From positions 3,869,501 through 3,933,500 of the forward strand of contig NZ_JAHSTX010000001.1 of assembly GCF_019145375.1 (NCBI RefSeq): a DNA stretch of 64,000 bases, written 5' to 3'. The position numbers and the translations under genes were made by a program. Shown piece after piece: positions 9,489 through 19,874 of this stretch (positions within the stretch are counted from its first letter, which is position 1; each line of letters starts with the position of its first letter). The notes beneath the pieces are model-generated. The model was not told the DNA's origin and did not search any database. It saw only the letters and a program-made list of their open reading frames with translations. The stretch is from Pseudomonas triticicola. GTDB taxonomy: Bacteria > Pseudomonadota > Gammaproteobacteria > Pseudomonadales > Pseudomonadaceae.

Positions 9489-9652
9489 CCCTTGCCAACA
9501 TCGCGAATGACCGGATCAGCTCACCCGGTCACAAATTTCGCGCAAACATCGCCCATCGTGCCGCCTATTGCATGGAACTGGACAGTCACAAAGGCTTTGC
9601 GGCATAGTCGCCGGGTTCTGACGACTGCTCATTGATAACAAGGACAACGCAG

Positions 9653-10108
9653 ATGGCAACGCTACTGGTGCTGCACGGCCCCAACCTGAACCTGCTCGGC
9701 ACCCGGGAACCGGGGACCTACGGGTCGACGACCCTGGCGCAGATCAATCAGGATCTGGAGCGGCGCGCCCGTGAAGCCGGCCATCATCTGCTGCATCTGC
9801 AAAGCAACGCCGAGTACGAATTGATCGATCGCATCCACGCTGCGCGCGGTGAAGGCGTGGACTTCATTCTGATCAATCCGGCGGCTTTTACGCACACAAG
9901 TGTCGCATTACGTGACGCGCTGCTGGGAGTGAGCATCCCATTCATCGAAGTGCATTTGTCCAACGTGCACAAGCGCGAACCTTTCCGCCATCACTCCTAT
10001 TTCTCCGATGTAGCGGTAGGAGTGATCTGCGGCCTTGGCGCCAGCGGTTACCGACTGGCCCTGGAGGCCGCACTAGAGCAGCTTGAACACCAAGCTATAC
10101 GCCCCTGA
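9653..10108 (+). CDS. aroQ: 3-dehydroquinate dehydratase, type II
   Basis: Catalyses the third shikimate-pathway step, 3-dehydroquinate to 3-dehydroshikimate. 151 residues, the usual type II length. The start at ATG 9653 ([16 protein letters not shown]) follows AAGGA. The type II hallmarks are [14 protein letters not shown] at the N-terminus, [14 protein letters not shown], the [17 protein letters not shown] loop with the catalytic-region His, and [20 protein letters not shown]. It lies 24 bp before accB, the conserved aroQ-accB-accC arrangement of pseudomonads, and is likely cotranscribed with them. Confidence 0.97.
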   Translation: MATLLVLHGPNLNLLGTREPGTYGSTTLAQINQDLERRAREAGHHLLHLQSNAEYELIDRIHAARGEGVDFILINPAAFTHTSVALRDALLGVSIPFIEVHLSNVHKREPFRHHSYFSDVAVGVICGLGASGYRLALEAALEQLEHQAIRP

Positions 10109-10132
10109 CCGACCCTTGGGAGTTGATGATTC

Positions 10133-10591
10133 ATGGATATCCGTAAAGTTAAGAAACTGATCGAATTGCTGGAAGAGTCCGGCATCGACGAGCTCGAGAT
10201 CAAGGAAGGCGAAGAGTCCGTACGCATCAGCCGTCACAGCAAGACTCCGGCGCAGCAGTACTACGCGCCAGCCCCGATGCAGGCTCCGGCCGCTGCCCCT
10301 GCTGCCGCGCCAGTCGCTGCCGCTGCTCCGGCTGCCGCTGCTGCACCCGCGCTGAACGGCACCGTGGCCCGTTCGCCGATGGTCGGCACCTTCTACCGCA
10401 AATCTTCGCCAACCTCGCCAGCCTTCGTTGAAGTCGGCCAGACCGTGAAGAAAGGCGACACCCTGTGCATCGTCGAAGCCATGAAGATGATGAACCACAT
10501 CGAAGCTGAAACCAGCGGTGTGATCGAATCCATCCTCGTCGAAGACGGCCAGCCGGTTGAGTACGACCAACCGCTGTTCACCATCGTTTGA
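10133..10591 (+). CDS. accB: Biotin carboxyl carrier protein of acetyl-CoA carboxylase
   Basis: Carries the biotin that shuttles carboxylate from AccC to the carboxyltransferase in the first committed step of fatty-acid synthesis. 152 residues: an N-terminal dimerisation region ([19 protein letters not shown]), an Ala/Pro-rich flexible linker (about 45-75), and a C-terminal biotinyl domain with the EAMKMMNH motif (biotinyl lysine K118). The linker's Ala-Pro bias shows as GCC/GCT-rich low-complexity DNA. A good ribosome site (GGGAGTTGATGATTC) precedes the ATG. Confidence 0.98.
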   Translation: MDIRKVKKLIELLEESGIDELEIKEGEESVRISRHSKTPAQQYYAPAPMQAPAAAPAAAPVAAAAPAAAAAPALNGTVARSPMVGTFYRKSSPTSPAFVEVGQTVKKGDTLCIVEAMKMMNHIEAETSGVIESILVEDGQPVEYDQPLFTIV

Positions 10592-10608
10592 ACCGCGGAG
10601 AGCCTTTG

Positions 10609-11964
10609 ATGACTGCGAAGTTGGAAAAAGTTCTGATCGCTAACCGCGGTGAGATCGCCCTGCGGATTCTGCGTGCCTGCAAAGAGATGGGCATCAAGAC
10701 CGTCGCCGTTTACTCCAAGGCCGACAAAGAGCTGATGCACCTGGGTCTGGCAGACGAATCCGTCTGCATCGGCCCGGCGTCCGCCGCTCAGTCTTACCTG
10801 CACATTCCGGCCATCATCGCTGCCGCTGAAGTGACCGGCGCTACCGCCATTCACCCAGGCTACGGTTTCCTCGCGGAAAACGCCGATTTTGCCGAGCAGG
10901 TCGAGAACTCCGGCTTCGCCTTCATCGGCCCGAAAGCCGACACCATCCGCCTGATGGGCGACAAGGTATCGGCCAAGCACGCGATGATCGAAGCAGGCGT
11001 ACCGACCGTTCCAGGTTCTGACGGCCCGCTGCCGGAAGACGAAGAAACGGCGCTGCGCATCGGTCGTGAAGTCGGCTACCCGGTGATCATCAAGGCCGCC
11101 GGTGGCGGTGGTGGTCGCGGCATGCGCGTGGTGCACAAGGAAGAAGACCTGATCGCCTCGGCGAAGCTGACCCGCTCCGAAGCAGGCGCGGCGTTCGGCA
11201 ACCCGATGGTCTATCTGGAAAAATTCCTCACCAACCCGCGCCACGTCGAAGTGCAGGTTCTGTCCGACGGCCAGGGCCACGCCATCCACCTGGGCGACCG
11301 CGACTGCTCGCTGCAGCGTCGTCACCAGAAGGTTCTCGAAGAAGCGCCGGCACCGGGCATCGACGAGAAAGCGCGCCAGGAAGTATTGGCTCGCTGCGTC
11401 AAGGCATGCATCGACATCGGCTACCGTGGCGCCGGTACTTTCGAGTTCCTCTACGAGAACGGTCGTTTCTACTTCATCGAAATGAACACCCGTGTTCAGG
11501 TGGAGCACCCGGTTTCGGAGATGGTCACCGGTATCGACATCGTCAAGGAGATGCTCAGCATCGCCGCCGGCAACAAGTTGTCGTTCACTCAGGATGACGT
11601 GGTCATTCGTGGTCACTCGCTGGAGTGCCGGATCAACGCTGAAGATCCGAAGACCTTCATGCCGAGCCCGGGCACGGTCAAGCATTTCCACGCCCCAGGC
11701 GGCAACGGCGTTCGCGTCGATTCGCACCTGTACAGCGGTTATGCCGTGCCACCGAACTACGACTCGCTGATCGGCAAGTTGATCACTTACGGCGCAACCC
11801 GCGACGAAGCCATGGCACGCATGCGCAATGCCCTGGACGAAATCGTGGTCGACGGGATCAAGACCAACATCCCGCTGCACCGTGACCTGGTTCGTGACGA
11901 AGGCTTCTGCAAGGGCGGTGTGAACATTCACTACCTCGAGCACAAGCTGGCCAAACAGTCGTAA
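10609..11964 (+). CDS. accC: Acetyl-CoA carboxylase, biotin carboxylase subunit
   Basis: ATP-dependent carboxylation of the biotin on AccB. Start at ATG 10609 ([19 protein letters not shown]), after GCGGAGAG and 17 bp past accB. 451 residues, a little above the usual 449 or so. Visible features: N-terminal [18 protein letters not shown], the ATP-grasp glycine loop [14 protein letters not shown], the metal and catalytic region [21 protein letters not shown], and [12 protein letters not shown]. The gene is followed by a strong hairpin terminator that separates it from a convergent giant gene. Confidence 0.98.
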   Translation: MTAKLEKVLIANRGEIALRILRACKEMGIKTVAVYSKADKELMHLGLADESVCIGPASAAQSYLHIPAIIAAAEVTGATAIHPGYGFLAENADFAEQVENSGFAFIGPKADTIRLMGDKVSAKHAMIEAGVPTVPGSDGPLPEDEETALRIGREVGYPVIIKAAGGGGGRGMRVVHKEEDLIASAKLTRSEAGAAFGNPMVYLEKFLTNPRHVEVQVLSDGQGHAIHLGDRDCSLQRRHQKVLEEAPAPGIDEKARQEVLARCVKACIDIGYRGAGTFEFLYENGRFYFIEMNTRVQVEHPVSEMVTGIDIVKEMLSIAAGNKLSFTQDDVVIRGHSLECRINAEDPKTFMPSPGTVKHFHAPGGNGVRVDSHLYSGYAVPPNYDSLIGKLITYGATRDEAMARMRNALDEIVVDGIKTNIPLHRDLVRDEGFCKGGVNIHYLEHKLAKQS

Positions 11965-11980
11965 GGCTGAAGCGGCATGG

Positions 11981-12010
11981 AAAACCCGATCCCTGCGGAT
12001 CGGGTTTTTT
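11981..12010. terminator. Bidirectional rho-independent terminator after accC
   Basis: AAAACCCGATCC pairs perfectly with GGATCGGGTTTT around a 4-nt loop. The A-run on one side and T-run on the other make it functional in both directions. It serves accC (plus) and the toxin gene ending at 12029 (minus). Confidence 0.9.
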
Positions 12011-12028
12011 ATGCCTGCAACAAAGCCA

Positions 12029-15000
12029 TCAGAGCATTACCGTGGAGAACGCCTGCTGCTCGACCATTGTGGCAGATGCCTGCAGGCCAGCATCATCGAC
12101 CACCGCTCCTGCGGCGTTTTCATGTAACGGCCTGCGGGTGAACCGTCTCGTAAAGTTTCGGGCACGTATCGAGAGCCCGTCCGTGGCATAGCTCGATCTG
12201 GCAATAAGCGGGTTGTACAGCCTGCCAATCTGACCAGAGGAATGCTTGAACACTCTCGAGACTCCATTGTTCAGATTCAGCACCACGCCATAGCTGTTGC
12301 CCAAGCACGACGAGTATGACCAGTAATCCCAGGTCGGCTGCAGGCCCTGTTCGCGCAAAACGCGCCTGACCGGACCGCCGATGTCAGCACCCGCCGACAG
12401 CCAGTCGCCGCCCACCAGCGTGGCGCGAATGTTCTGCGGTGCGCCCCCCAGACGCTCCAGCACCTGCGTGACACTTCGCTCGATCAAGGGGCGAATATTG
12501 TGATCAAAATGAATGACCGCCCCCACCCTTGTCGTCGGGTTATACAGCGAGGCGATGACGCAACTCTGCGCATTCAAAGAAAACAGATAGTTATCTGGCG
12601 ATCCGGGACGAAAATGCGCCACCACCGCTTCGCCCTGCAGCGCGCCGCGGTTCAGCACTGGCTCGACACCTCCAGGAAAAGCATCATTCAAATCGCTCAC
12701 GCGCCCAAGGTTGCGCACGTTGCCACCCGTGAGCCCGACCCTGGCGTGTGTCCACTTGCCCCCCGGAGCAAGCCGAATCGGTTGCTGATAAATGGCGGTC
12801 GGGCGACGGGCATCGACCAGGCTCAGCCCACCAAAATGCGGATTTTCCCTGACCAGGAAATACTTGCCCTTGTTGCGAATGTAATAGGCCGGTTGCGGCT
12901 GCGCAGCGCTGGGCGGACTGCGCCATGTGCCGAAAAAGACGCCTTCTTCGGTCACCCTTTGCAAACGCTCGGGCGCCTTGCTGACGGCCTGCCTGGCATG
13001 GAAGCGTACTTCCCGGATCGCCGGCAGCGCTTCCCTGCGCAGCGGAGCCACCGTGTTCAGACGCTCTGACAACAACGAGACTGGCCTCATGGTGTGTTTC
13101 AGACTTCTGGCCGCACCGCCCAGCCACTTGATCGCACTGCCGGCGCCGACCATAGCGAACAACGCACCCCACGACGCCTCCAGCCAGTGGCCGAGCGCGC
13201 CATCGACGTCACCCTCCAGATGCGCAGCGACCGCCTGACCGGCGCTGACGGCAATGAACACAACATCAAGCAGCAAGGCAAACGGAGGGAACACCATGCA
13301 AAACGGTGCGGCTGCAAACATCAGCCCCTTGACCACTTGGCGTTCGATCATTTGCGCGCGGCTGGTGGTGATGTCCTGCACATCCGTGACCGCGCGCTCG
13401 ATGTACGCATTGAACTCGCTGCGCGCGTCAATCAGGCGCTGCGCTTCGTACAGCGTATCGACGCGTTGTTTTTTTGCTGCAATCGCATGCAGGGTGCGCG
13501 ACACGATGCTGCGCGCGGCAACCGGCGTACGCGCCATCAAGTAGTCATGCAAAGCGCCGGCGATGTCGCCGAACAGTGACTGATATGCACGCACCACAAT
13601 GCCGTCGGGCGCGTCAGGCGTGTACAGCCACCAGGACGGCTCGGGGTTGAACGAGGTCAGGACATAAACCCCGAGCACGACGTGATGGCGCACGGTGAAC
13701 CTGAACACGCCGTCACTTTCAACCATGCTGGCGCCCGGAAAATGCGTACCCGGCGCTGGCACCTGACTCAACAAAGAGACCTGACGCACCAGCGCTGAAT
13801 ACACCGCGTCGCTCAATCGCGCCTGACTTCTGGCCACGCGTAAATCACGGTCCATCTTTGACAGCAGCACGTTGCGGTAGGCGAAGCGACGCGGTTCGTA
13901 GGCAGCATCACGCGGGTCGAGATATTTGCCACGGATCTCGCTGGCGTATTTTTCACCCAGCCACGCCCGGCGCAGATACTGCGCCAGATCGGCGCTGCGC
14001 ACCTTGCTCAGATCCTGGCCAACCGACGATCGCACGCCTTTTTTCGGGTGCTCGATGCCGGAGTTGTCATCGTAGCCGTGAATGGCCAGGTCGAGCAGCG
14101 TGGCTACCTGCTGCTTTCTGCGGTCGGCCACGCCAGGGTTGTAGTCAATCAACACAGTGGCCGGATCGACCGGTTCCAGCACATTCTTGCTGCGCATATA
14201 GGGCGTGATCGCTGCAGCAACCGTGCGCCTGGCGAAATCGACAAACACCTCGAAACCGCCCAGCAGCTCGTTGAAAACCTGCTGATGAACGATCAGTTCC
14301 TGATTCAGACTGCTGATGCGCCGGCGAGCCTCGAGCCCGAGCGTCGTGTACCAGCGCAGCGAGTTATCCTGCTCGACCCGCTGCAGATTGTTTGCCAGGC
14401 CCATTTTTGCAGCGGCTTCGACGCATTCTGTGAACGGCAGGGGCGCTCGTCGAAGGTCACTCTGCATGCCCCAGAGAGCGGGGCTGGCTGCAGCGGCCAA
14501 CAGATAATCCCGTGCAGGGTGATGTGCAGCCGGCGAAAGTTGCTGCAACAGATACTCGCGACCGGATTCGCTCTGCGTCCAGCTCCACACTTCGCCGGTC
14601 AACGCCGCAATCGAAGGCAACCGGACCCACTCCTGACCGTCCGGTTTGTTGGGCGCGTACAGCACCAGGTTATTCACCGCTTGCTCAGTTTCTGCCTGGT
14701 AGAACACCAGAAGATCGGCGCATTGCATGCCGTTGGGCAGCGTCAATGCCGCCACTTGCAACGGTTTCTTTGTGGTTTGCTCAGACCACGTCTGCTCGAG
14801 ACGCTCATGGTCGGAATCCGACAGATGAGCTGCGCAGCGCGCGACGAATGCGCTCTGCCTGAGCCGTACGGCAAACCAGTCGACAAGTGCCTTCTGCACC
14901 TCTATACGCTCGTACTGTTTAGCGAGAACTCGCAGGTAGTCCGCCGGATAATCCTGTTCCGCCAGCATGTCGGCAATGAATGTTGGTTTCAGTGACTGAT

Positions 15001-15982
15001 TGCGCAATGGCGCAGGACTGCTGATCTCCAGTACCGCTGCGAAGTCCTGCCCGATCGGCCCGCATGCCAGCAGGTCACTGAGGCTGCGATTGTGGGTCGG
15101 CTCACCGACCGCCGAGCGCCATCTGAGCCGCACGTCGATCCGGTCTGGTTCAACCGTCATGTCGAGCTTGAGCTGAATGTATTCGATGGCCTGCTGGCGG
15201 GCAAAGTCGCGCAACGAGCCGTAGCCCTGCAGCAGGTCATTGAGTGCTGCCTGGGCCAGTGAGGTCTGCTCCTGACAGTCGCGCAACGAGGCGCGATCCG
15301 GCTCCTTCAGCGCCTTCATCCATGACGGCAGTTGCGCGAAGGAATGCGCCTCTAGAATCTTTTTTTCTGCACCGGTTGCCAGGGCGGTCAATCGGTACCG
15401 ACGAGTGCTTCGGGCCTGAACCCTGTCGATTTTGCTGCGCAATTGATCCAGTGCCAGGTCCGCCAGTTGGTCACGGCGCAGCAGCAACTCGATGTCCTTG
15501 ATATAGCGCCGAAGCTTGCGTTTGATCAGACGATCAAACAGCGCTTCTTGCCCTTTTGTCGCCCAGTGTTCTCGCAGGTATTTTTTGTACTGGTCGAGGA
15601 AGTGCAGCGATACGCTATCCACCGTCCGGATAACGTGCTCATGACGGCTGGACGGCAATCCGCGGTCGGCGCCCCCAGGCCAGCGAAATGGCGCGTCCTC
15701 GATCGCGAGGAACATGATTGGCCGGCCGTCGATAAGCTTTTGCAGAATCGCGTCAAGCAGGGCAACCACAAAACCCGGGGCGAAATGGCCGTCCGGGTAA
15801 TGCCTGCGCAGTTCAGTCAATGCGAAATGCTCCAGCGCCTCGAGCAACGTCATCTGACTGCTCAAGCGCTTGTCGATCATCACCTGCCAGCGCGTGATGC
15901 GCAGCAGGATTTCCTGCACCGACCCCGCAGACGCAGCGGCTACCGGTAGTGTTTCTTCTACAATCCCTTGTTGATCCGCCAT
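12029..15982 (-). CDS. Giant toxin-like protein with C-terminal CheD-like deamidase signature
   Basis: 1317 residues, no signal peptide. The N-terminal 850 or so residues are mostly helical and resemble the N-terminal regions of large pseudomonad proteins annotated as dermonecrotic-toxin-like; this match is by impression only. A hydrophobic segment near 885-925 (VVKGLMFAAAPFCMVF, then FALLLDVVFIAVSAG) could insert in a membrane. The C-terminal domain (about 1110-1270) has a Cys-His pair spaced exactly as in CheD: C1141 in SCVIASLYNPTTRVGAVIHF and H1158, with S1135 six residues before the Cys where CheD has Thr. It continues with VGGDW and VRRVLREQGL, then a closing segment like CheD's C-terminus. 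CheD and CNF1 share this glutamine-deamidase fold. The gene sits between accC and prmA and has no visible immunity or secretion partner. The start ATG 15982 has only a weak AAAGG upstream. Confidence 0.7.
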   Translation of the reverse strand: MADQQGIVEETLPVAAASAGSVQEILLRITRWQVMIDKRLSSQMTLLEALEHFALTELRRHYPDGHFAPGFVVALLDAILQKLIDGRPIMFLAIEDAPFRWPGGADRGLPSSRHEHVIRTVDSVSLHFLDQYKKYLREHWATKGQEALFDRLIKRKLRRYIKDIELLLRRDQLADLALDQLRSKIDRVQARSTRRYRLTALATGAEKKILEAHSFAQLPSWMKALKEPDRASLRDCQEQTSLAQAALNDLLQGYGSLRDFARQQAIEYIQLKLDMTVEPDRIDVRLRWRSAVGEPTHNRSLSDLLACGPIGQDFAAVLEISSPAPLRNQSLKPTFIADMLAEQDYPADYLRVLAKQYERIEVQKALVDWFAVRLRQSAFVARCAAHLSDSDHERLEQTWSEQTTKKPLQVAALTLPNGMQCADLLVFYQAETEQAVNNLVLYAPNKPDGQEWVRLPSIAALTGEVWSWTQSESGREYLLQQLSPAAHHPARDYLLAAAASPALWGMQSDLRRAPLPFTECVEAAAKMGLANNLQRVEQDNSLRWYTTLGLEARRRISSLNQELIVHQQVFNELLGGFEVFVDFARRTVAAAITPYMRSKNVLEPVDPATVLIDYNPGVADRRKQQVATLLDLAIHGYDDNSGIEHPKKGVRSSVGQDLSKVRSADLAQYLRRAWLGEKYASEIRGKYLDPRDAAYEPRRFAYRNVLLSKMDRDLRVARSQARLSDAVYSALVRQVSLLSQVPAPGTHFPGASMVESDGVFRFTVRHHVVLGVYVLTSFNPEPSWWLYTPDAPDGIVVRAYQSLFGDIAGALHDYLMARTPVAARSIVSRTLHAIAAKKQRVDTLYEAQRLIDARSEFNAYIERAVTDVQDITTSRAQMIERQVVKGLMFAAAPFCMVFPPFALLLDVVFIAVSAGQAVAAHLEGDVDGALGHWLEASWGALFAMVGAGSAIKWLGGAARSLKHTMRPVSLLSERLNTVAPLRREALPAIREVRFHARQAVSKAPERLQRVTEEGVFFGTWRSPPSAAQPQPAYYIRNKGKYFLVRENPHFGGLSLVDARRPTAIYQQPIRLAPGGKWTHARVGLTGGNVRNLGRVSDLNDAFPGGVEPVLNRGALQGEAVVAHFRPGSPDNYLFSLNAQSCVIASLYNPTTRVGAVIHFDHNIRPLIERSVTQVLERLGGAPQNIRATLVGGDWLSAGADIGGPVRRVLREQGLQPTWDYWSYSSCLGNSYGVVLNLNNGVSRVFKHSSGQIGRLYNPLIARSSYATDGLSIRARNFTRRFTRRPLHENAAGAVVDDAGLQASATMVEQQAFSTVML

Positions 15983-16176
15983 GTCGCCCAGCCTTTTGTT
16001 GCGTAGAGATGAGCCCTCACTCTATTTCCCGGCCTGCGTGCTCAGGCCGTACATATATATATGGCGCGCGCGAATGTGTTACAGCCGACCAGCGTGTCCA
16101 CTTTGCCGGCGACCTGGCGTAAACTGCGCGCTTTTGCAGCTTCGGGCTGCCCCACAGATTTTCAAAGGTGCCCGCC
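15983..16176. promoter_or_regulatory. Divergent promoter region, toxin gene versus prmA
   Basis: 194 bp holding both divergent promoters. An AT-rich alternating run (ACATATATATATG, around 16050-16063) stands out in GC-rich surroundings and may be part of a promoter or melting region. AAAGGTG at 16164-16170 is the prmA ribosome site. Confidence 0.4.
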
Positions 16177-17055
16177 ATGCCTTGGCTGCAAGTCCGTCTC
16201 GCCATCACCCCGGAACAAGCCGAAACCTACGAGGACGCCTTCCTCGAAGTCGGCGCCGTGTCGGTGACTTTCATGGACGCCGAAGACCAGCCGATCTTCG
16301 AACCGGAACTCAACACCACGCCGCTGTGGTCGCACACCCACTTGCTGGCGCTGTTCGAAGGCGGTACCGGACCGGAACCGGTGCTGGCCCATCTGGAACT
16401 GCTGACCGGCAGCCCGTTGCCCGAACATCACAGCGAAGTGATCGAAGATCAGGACTGGGAACGCAGCTGGATGGACGGTTTCGAGCCGATGCGTTTCGGC
16501 CAGCGCCTGTGGATCGTGCCGAGCTGGCACGCCGCACCCGAGCCTGACGCGGTCAATCTGCTGCTGGACCCGGGCCTGGCGTTCGGCACCGGCACCCACC
16601 CGACCACCGCGCTGTGCCTGGAATGGCTCGACGGCCAGGATCTGAAAGACTGCCACGTGCTCGACTTCGGCTGTGGCTCGGGGATTCTGGCGATTGCCGC
16701 CCTGCTGCTCGGCGCCAAACAAGCTGTGGGCACCGACATCGACGTGCAGGCGCTGGAAGCCTCGCGCGACAACGCCGGGCGCAACAACATTGCCGATGAG
16801 CTGTTCCCGCTGTACCTGCCCGAGGATCTGCCGCAGGTTCCGGCCGACGTACTGGTGGCCAATATTCTCGCCGGCCCGCTGGTGTCGCTGGCACCGCAAC
16901 TGTCCAGCCTGGTCAAGAGCGGCGGGCGCCTGGCGCTGTCGGGCATTCTCGCCGAGCAGGGCGAAGAAGTAGCGGCAGCTTATGCGCAGGACTTCGAGCT
17001 CGACCCGATCGCCAATCGCGACGGCTGGGTGCGCATCACCGGGCGTCGGCGCTAA
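16177..17055 (+). CDS. prmA: Ribosomal protein L11 methyltransferase
   Basis: SAM-dependent trimethylation of ribosomal protein L11. Start at ATG 16177 ([16 protein letters not shown]), placed 6 nt after AAGGTG; an ATG 9 bp upstream is too close to that site. 292 residues, the family length. The N-terminal substrate-recognition domain covers about residues 1-100. The Rossmann domain has the SAM loop [15 protein letters not shown], and the conserved [12 protein letters not shown] and [12 protein letters not shown] segments follow. Located just before the DUF3426 gene, as usual in pseudomonads. Confidence 0.97.
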   Translation: MPWLQVRLAITPEQAETYEDAFLEVGAVSVTFMDAEDQPIFEPELNTTPLWSHTHLLALFEGGTGPEPVLAHLELLTGSPLPEHHSEVIEDQDWERSWMDGFEPMRFGQRLWIVPSWHAAPEPDAVNLLLDPGLAFGTGTHPTTALCLEWLDGQDLKDCHVLDFGCGSGILAIAALLLGAKQAVGTDIDVQALEASRDNAGRNNIADELFPLYLPEDLPQVPADVLVANILAGPLVSLAPQLSSLVKSGGRLALSGILAEQGEEVAAAYAQDFELDPIANRDGWVRITGRRR

Positions 17056-17085
17056 AATGACCGCTTGCCTGAACCGGATCGCCGC

Positions 17086-18345
17086 ATGACCGACAGTTTC
17101 GTCACCCAATGCCCGCATTGCCAGACCAGTTTCCGCGTCAACCATGCTCAGTTGAGCGTGGCGCGCGGCGTGGTTCGTTGCGGCTCCTGCCTGCAAGTGT
17201 TCAATGCCGCCAAGCAGCTGCTCGAGCAACATTCCGGCAAGGACACGGTGACGCCGCTCGCACCAGCGCTGCCTGAAACGCCCGCGCCTGTCAGCGATTC
17301 TGCGGTCGTCGAACAGATCCCCGCACCGCGCGCCATCAGCCAGAAGCAATGGAGCGCGTCGGAACTGGATCTGGACAGCCTCGATCTGGACGAAGAACTC
17401 GCCCGCCTCGAACAGCGCGAAATCCAGCCGGCCGCAGAATTCGGCCGTACCCGCGAAGAATCCTTGAGCGCCCGGCGCGACAGCCCGGAACCGGACGAAG
17501 GCACATGGCCCGACAGCCTGTTCAGTGAGCCTGCCGATGAGCGCAGCGTAGCGCCGGATATCGAGCCGGATATCGACGGCGTCGAAACCCTCGAACCCGA
17601 GCGCACCGAACCCTCGTTATCACTGGAACCGGTGGATCTGGATGACGAGCCGCCGATCCCGCAACTGCGCCTGCACGATCCGATCGATCCCAACGCCCGC
17701 CGCGAACGCTTCTCGGCCAGCGACGACAGCGATGACGACGATCTGCCATTGATCACTTCGCCGCGCAAAAAACGCGAACGGGCCGAGCCCGGCGTGCGCG
17801 CCGAGGTCCTGCAGGATCTGACCGACGACCCGCTGCAACTGGACTGGCAGCAACGCCGCTCGCCATGGGGTCGGCGCCTGCTCTGGCTGCTGCTGGTAGT
17901 GTTGGCGGCCGGCGGCCTGGCCGCTCAGTACGTTGCCTATCACTTCGAGGAACTGGCGCGGCAGGATCAATACCGACCGTGGTTCCAGCAGATCTGCCCG
18001 CAGATCGGCTGCACCGTGCCGTCCAAAGTCGACATCGGCAAAATCAAAAGCAGCAACCTCGTGGTGCGCAGCCATCCGGAATTCAGCGGAGCGCTGGTGG
18101 TCGATGCGATCATTTACAACCGGGCGACGTTTTCTCAGCCGTTTCCCTTGCTCGAACTGCGTTTTGCCGACCTCAACGGTCATCTGATCGCCAGTCGTCG
18201 CTTCAAACCCGGCGAGTACCTGAGCGGCGATCTCGAGGGCCTCGCGGAAATGCCGCCGCAGACGCCGATCCACATCGCCCTGGATATTCTCGATCCGGGG
18301 CCGAAAGCGGTGAATTACAGCCTGAACTTCCACTCACCGGAATGA
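17086..18345 (+). CDS. DUF3426 zinc-ribbon membrane protein
   Basis: 419 residues. The N-terminal MJ0042-type zinc finger has two CxxC knuckles (QCPHCQTSF and VRCGSCLQVF). A long acidic, low-complexity region follows (about 70-240, rich in Asp, Glu, Pro, with repeated LDLDSLDLDEEL-type text). One membrane helix lies near 265-290 (RRLLWLLLVVLAAGGLAAQYV in part). The DUF3426 domain forms the C-terminus, probably periplasmic, with CPQIGC. Function unknown. I start at ATG 17086; an upstream TTG would add 7 residues without a ribosome site. Conserved between prmA and dusB. Confidence 0.9.
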   Translation: MTDSFVTQCPHCQTSFRVNHAQLSVARGVVRCGSCLQVFNAAKQLLEQHSGKDTVTPLAPALPETPAPVSDSAVVEQIPAPRAISQKQWSASELDLDSLDLDEELARLEQREIQPAAEFGRTREESLSARRDSPEPDEGTWPDSLFSEPADERSVAPDIEPDIDGVETLEPERTEPSLSLEPVDLDDEPPIPQLRLHDPIDPNARRERFSASDDSDDDDLPLITSPRKKRERAEPGVRAEVLQDLTDDPLQLDWQQRRSPWGRRLLWLLLVVLAAGGLAAQYVAYHFEELARQDQYRPWFQQICPQIGCTVPSKVDIGKIKSSNLVVRSHPEFSGALVVDAIIYNRATFSQPFPLLELRFADLNGHLIASRRFKPGEYLSGDLEGLAEMPPQTPIHIALDILDPGPKAVNYSLNFHSPE

Positions 18346-18529
18346 ACCGCTTCAGCGTTTCCCGATTGACGGCATTTTTCTGACTGATCGCGGCCGACCA
18401 AACCGTTGGCGATAACAGAATAACTGTTCAGATTTTGTTCAATTCAGCCTTTAACCAGTCATCGAGAGCGGGTATCATGCCCACCCTTTTTCGAACTCTC
18501 ATGATCCGGCCCCACTTCAGGGAAGTCCT

Positions 18530-19540
18530 ATGTCGGCGGTACGCATCGGCCCATATACATTGCAGAACGGTTTGATTCTCGCCCCGATGGCGGGAGTCAC
18601 CGACCAGCCCTTTCGTCAGCTGTGCAAGCGTCTGGGCGCAGGGCTTGTAGTCTCGGAAATGGTCACCAGCGACATGAGCCTGTGGAATACCCGCAAGTCG
18701 CGCATGCGCATGATCCACGAAGGCGATCCCGAGCCGCGCTCGGTGCAGATCGCCGGTGGCGACGCGCAGATGCTGGCCGATGCGGCACGGGCCAACGTCG
18801 AACTGGGCGCACAGATTATCGATATCAACATGGGTTGCCCGGCAAAGAAGGTCTGCAACAAGGCCGCCGGCTCCGCGTTGCTGAAAGACGAAGCATTGGT
18901 GACCGAGATCCTGCAGGCCGTAGTGGCCGCGGTTGAAGTGCCGGTCACCCTGAAGATCCGCACCGGTTGGGATCGCGAAAACAAGAACGGTCTGAACGTG
19001 GCGAAGATCGCCGAACAGGCGGGAATCACAGCGCTGGCCGTACATGGCCGTACGCGCGCCGATCTGTACACAGGGGAAGCCGAGTACGACACGATTGCCG
19101 CGATCAAGCAGGCGGTGTCGATCCCGGTGTTTGCCAATGGCGATATTGATTCGCCGGAAAAGGCCCGTTACGTGCTAGACGCGACCGGTGCCGATGGCCT
19201 GCTGATAGGCCGTGCCGCTCAAGGGCGGCCATGGATTTTTCGCGAGATCGAACACTTCCTGCGCACCGGCGAGAAATTGCCGGCGCCGGAATTGAGCGAA
19301 GTGGAACGCATCCTGCTGGAGCATCTGGCTGCCCTTCACGCCTTCTATGGCGACGTGATGGGCGTGCGCATTGCCCGCAAGCATGTGGGCTGGTATCTCG
19401 CAACCTTGCCGGGCGCCAGGGAGTTTCGCGCCCGTTTCAATCGTTTGGATGGTACGGAAACACAATGCGCCGACGTTCGGGAGTTCTTCGCCGAGCGTTA
19501 CAAGAGCCTGACAGGGGACGAAGAAGGGGTGGCCGCATGA
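18530..19540 (+). CDS. dusB: tRNA-dihydrouridine synthase B
   Basis: FMN- and NADPH-dependent reduction of uridine to dihydrouridine in tRNA. 336 residues with the Dus signatures [20 protein letters not shown], the catalytic-Cys region [19 protein letters not shown], and [17 protein letters not shown]. The dusB-fis pairing is universal in gammaproteobacteria. The stop overlaps the fis start (ATGA at 19537-19540), showing translational coupling. The 184-bp upstream gap carries the operon promoter. In enterobacteria this promoter is growth-rate and Fis controlled; that is not readable here. Confidence 0.97.
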   Translation: MSAVRIGPYTLQNGLILAPMAGVTDQPFRQLCKRLGAGLVVSEMVTSDMSLWNTRKSRMRMIHEGDPEPRSVQIAGGDAQMLADAARANVELGAQIIDINMGCPAKKVCNKAAGSALLKDEALVTEILQAVVAAVEVPVTLKIRTGWDRENKNGLNVAKIAEQAGITALAVHGRTRADLYTGEAEYDTIAAIKQAVSIPVFANGDIDSPEKARYVLDATGADGLLIGRAAQGRPWIFREIEHFLRTGEKLPAPELSEVERILLEHLAALHAFYGDVMGVRIARKHVGWYLATLPGAREFRARFNRLDGTETQCADVREFFAERYKSLTGDEEGVAA

Positions 19541-19857
19541 CGATGATGACCGAGACTTTAGTGAGTGGAACAACACCCGTGAGCGACAACGTGAATTTGA
19601 AACAGCACCTCAACACGCCGAGCGAAGAAGGCCAGACCCTTCGCGGGAGTGTCGAGAAGGCGCTGCACAATTATTTCGCCCACCTTGAGGGCGCGTCCGT
19701 CACGGATGTGTACAACCTGGTGCTGTCCGAAGTCGAGGCGCCCCTGCTCGAAAGCGTGATGAACTACGTCAAGGGCAACCAGACCAAGGCCAGTGAGCTG
19801 CTGGGGCTGAACCGCGGCACGCTGCGCAAGAAACTCAAGCAGTACGATCTGCTGTAA
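19537..19857 (+). CDS. fis: DNA-binding protein Fis
   Basis: Nucleoid-associated DNA-bending dimer. 106 residues. The C-terminal helix-turn-helix is intact ([20 protein letters not shown], then [15 protein letters not shown]). The central dimerisation helices include [20 protein letters not shown]. The start ATG overlaps the dusB stop. An N-terminal arm ([19 protein letters not shown]) longer than in E. coli Fis is typical of Pseudomonas. A hairpin terminator follows 18 bp downstream. Confidence 0.97.
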   Translation: MTMMTETLVSGTTPVSDNVNLKQHLNTPSEEGQTLRGSVEKALHNYFAHLEGASVTDVYNLVLSEVEAPLLESVMNYVKGNQTKASELLGLNRGTLRKKLKQYDLL

Positions 19858-19874
19858 GCATTCAATCAAACCAG

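Noticed and set aside
12029..15982. CheD chemotaxis deamidase as the function of the giant gene, because of the nearby chemoreceptor
   Set aside because: The CheD-like domain is a tail on a 1317-residue protein, 2.6 kb beyond the receptor gene and separated by metabolic genes on the other strand; an effector role fits better.
18346..18529. Small gene between the DUF3426 gene and dusB
   Set aside because: No open frame with a ribosome site; the stretch is better explained as the dusB-fis promoter region.
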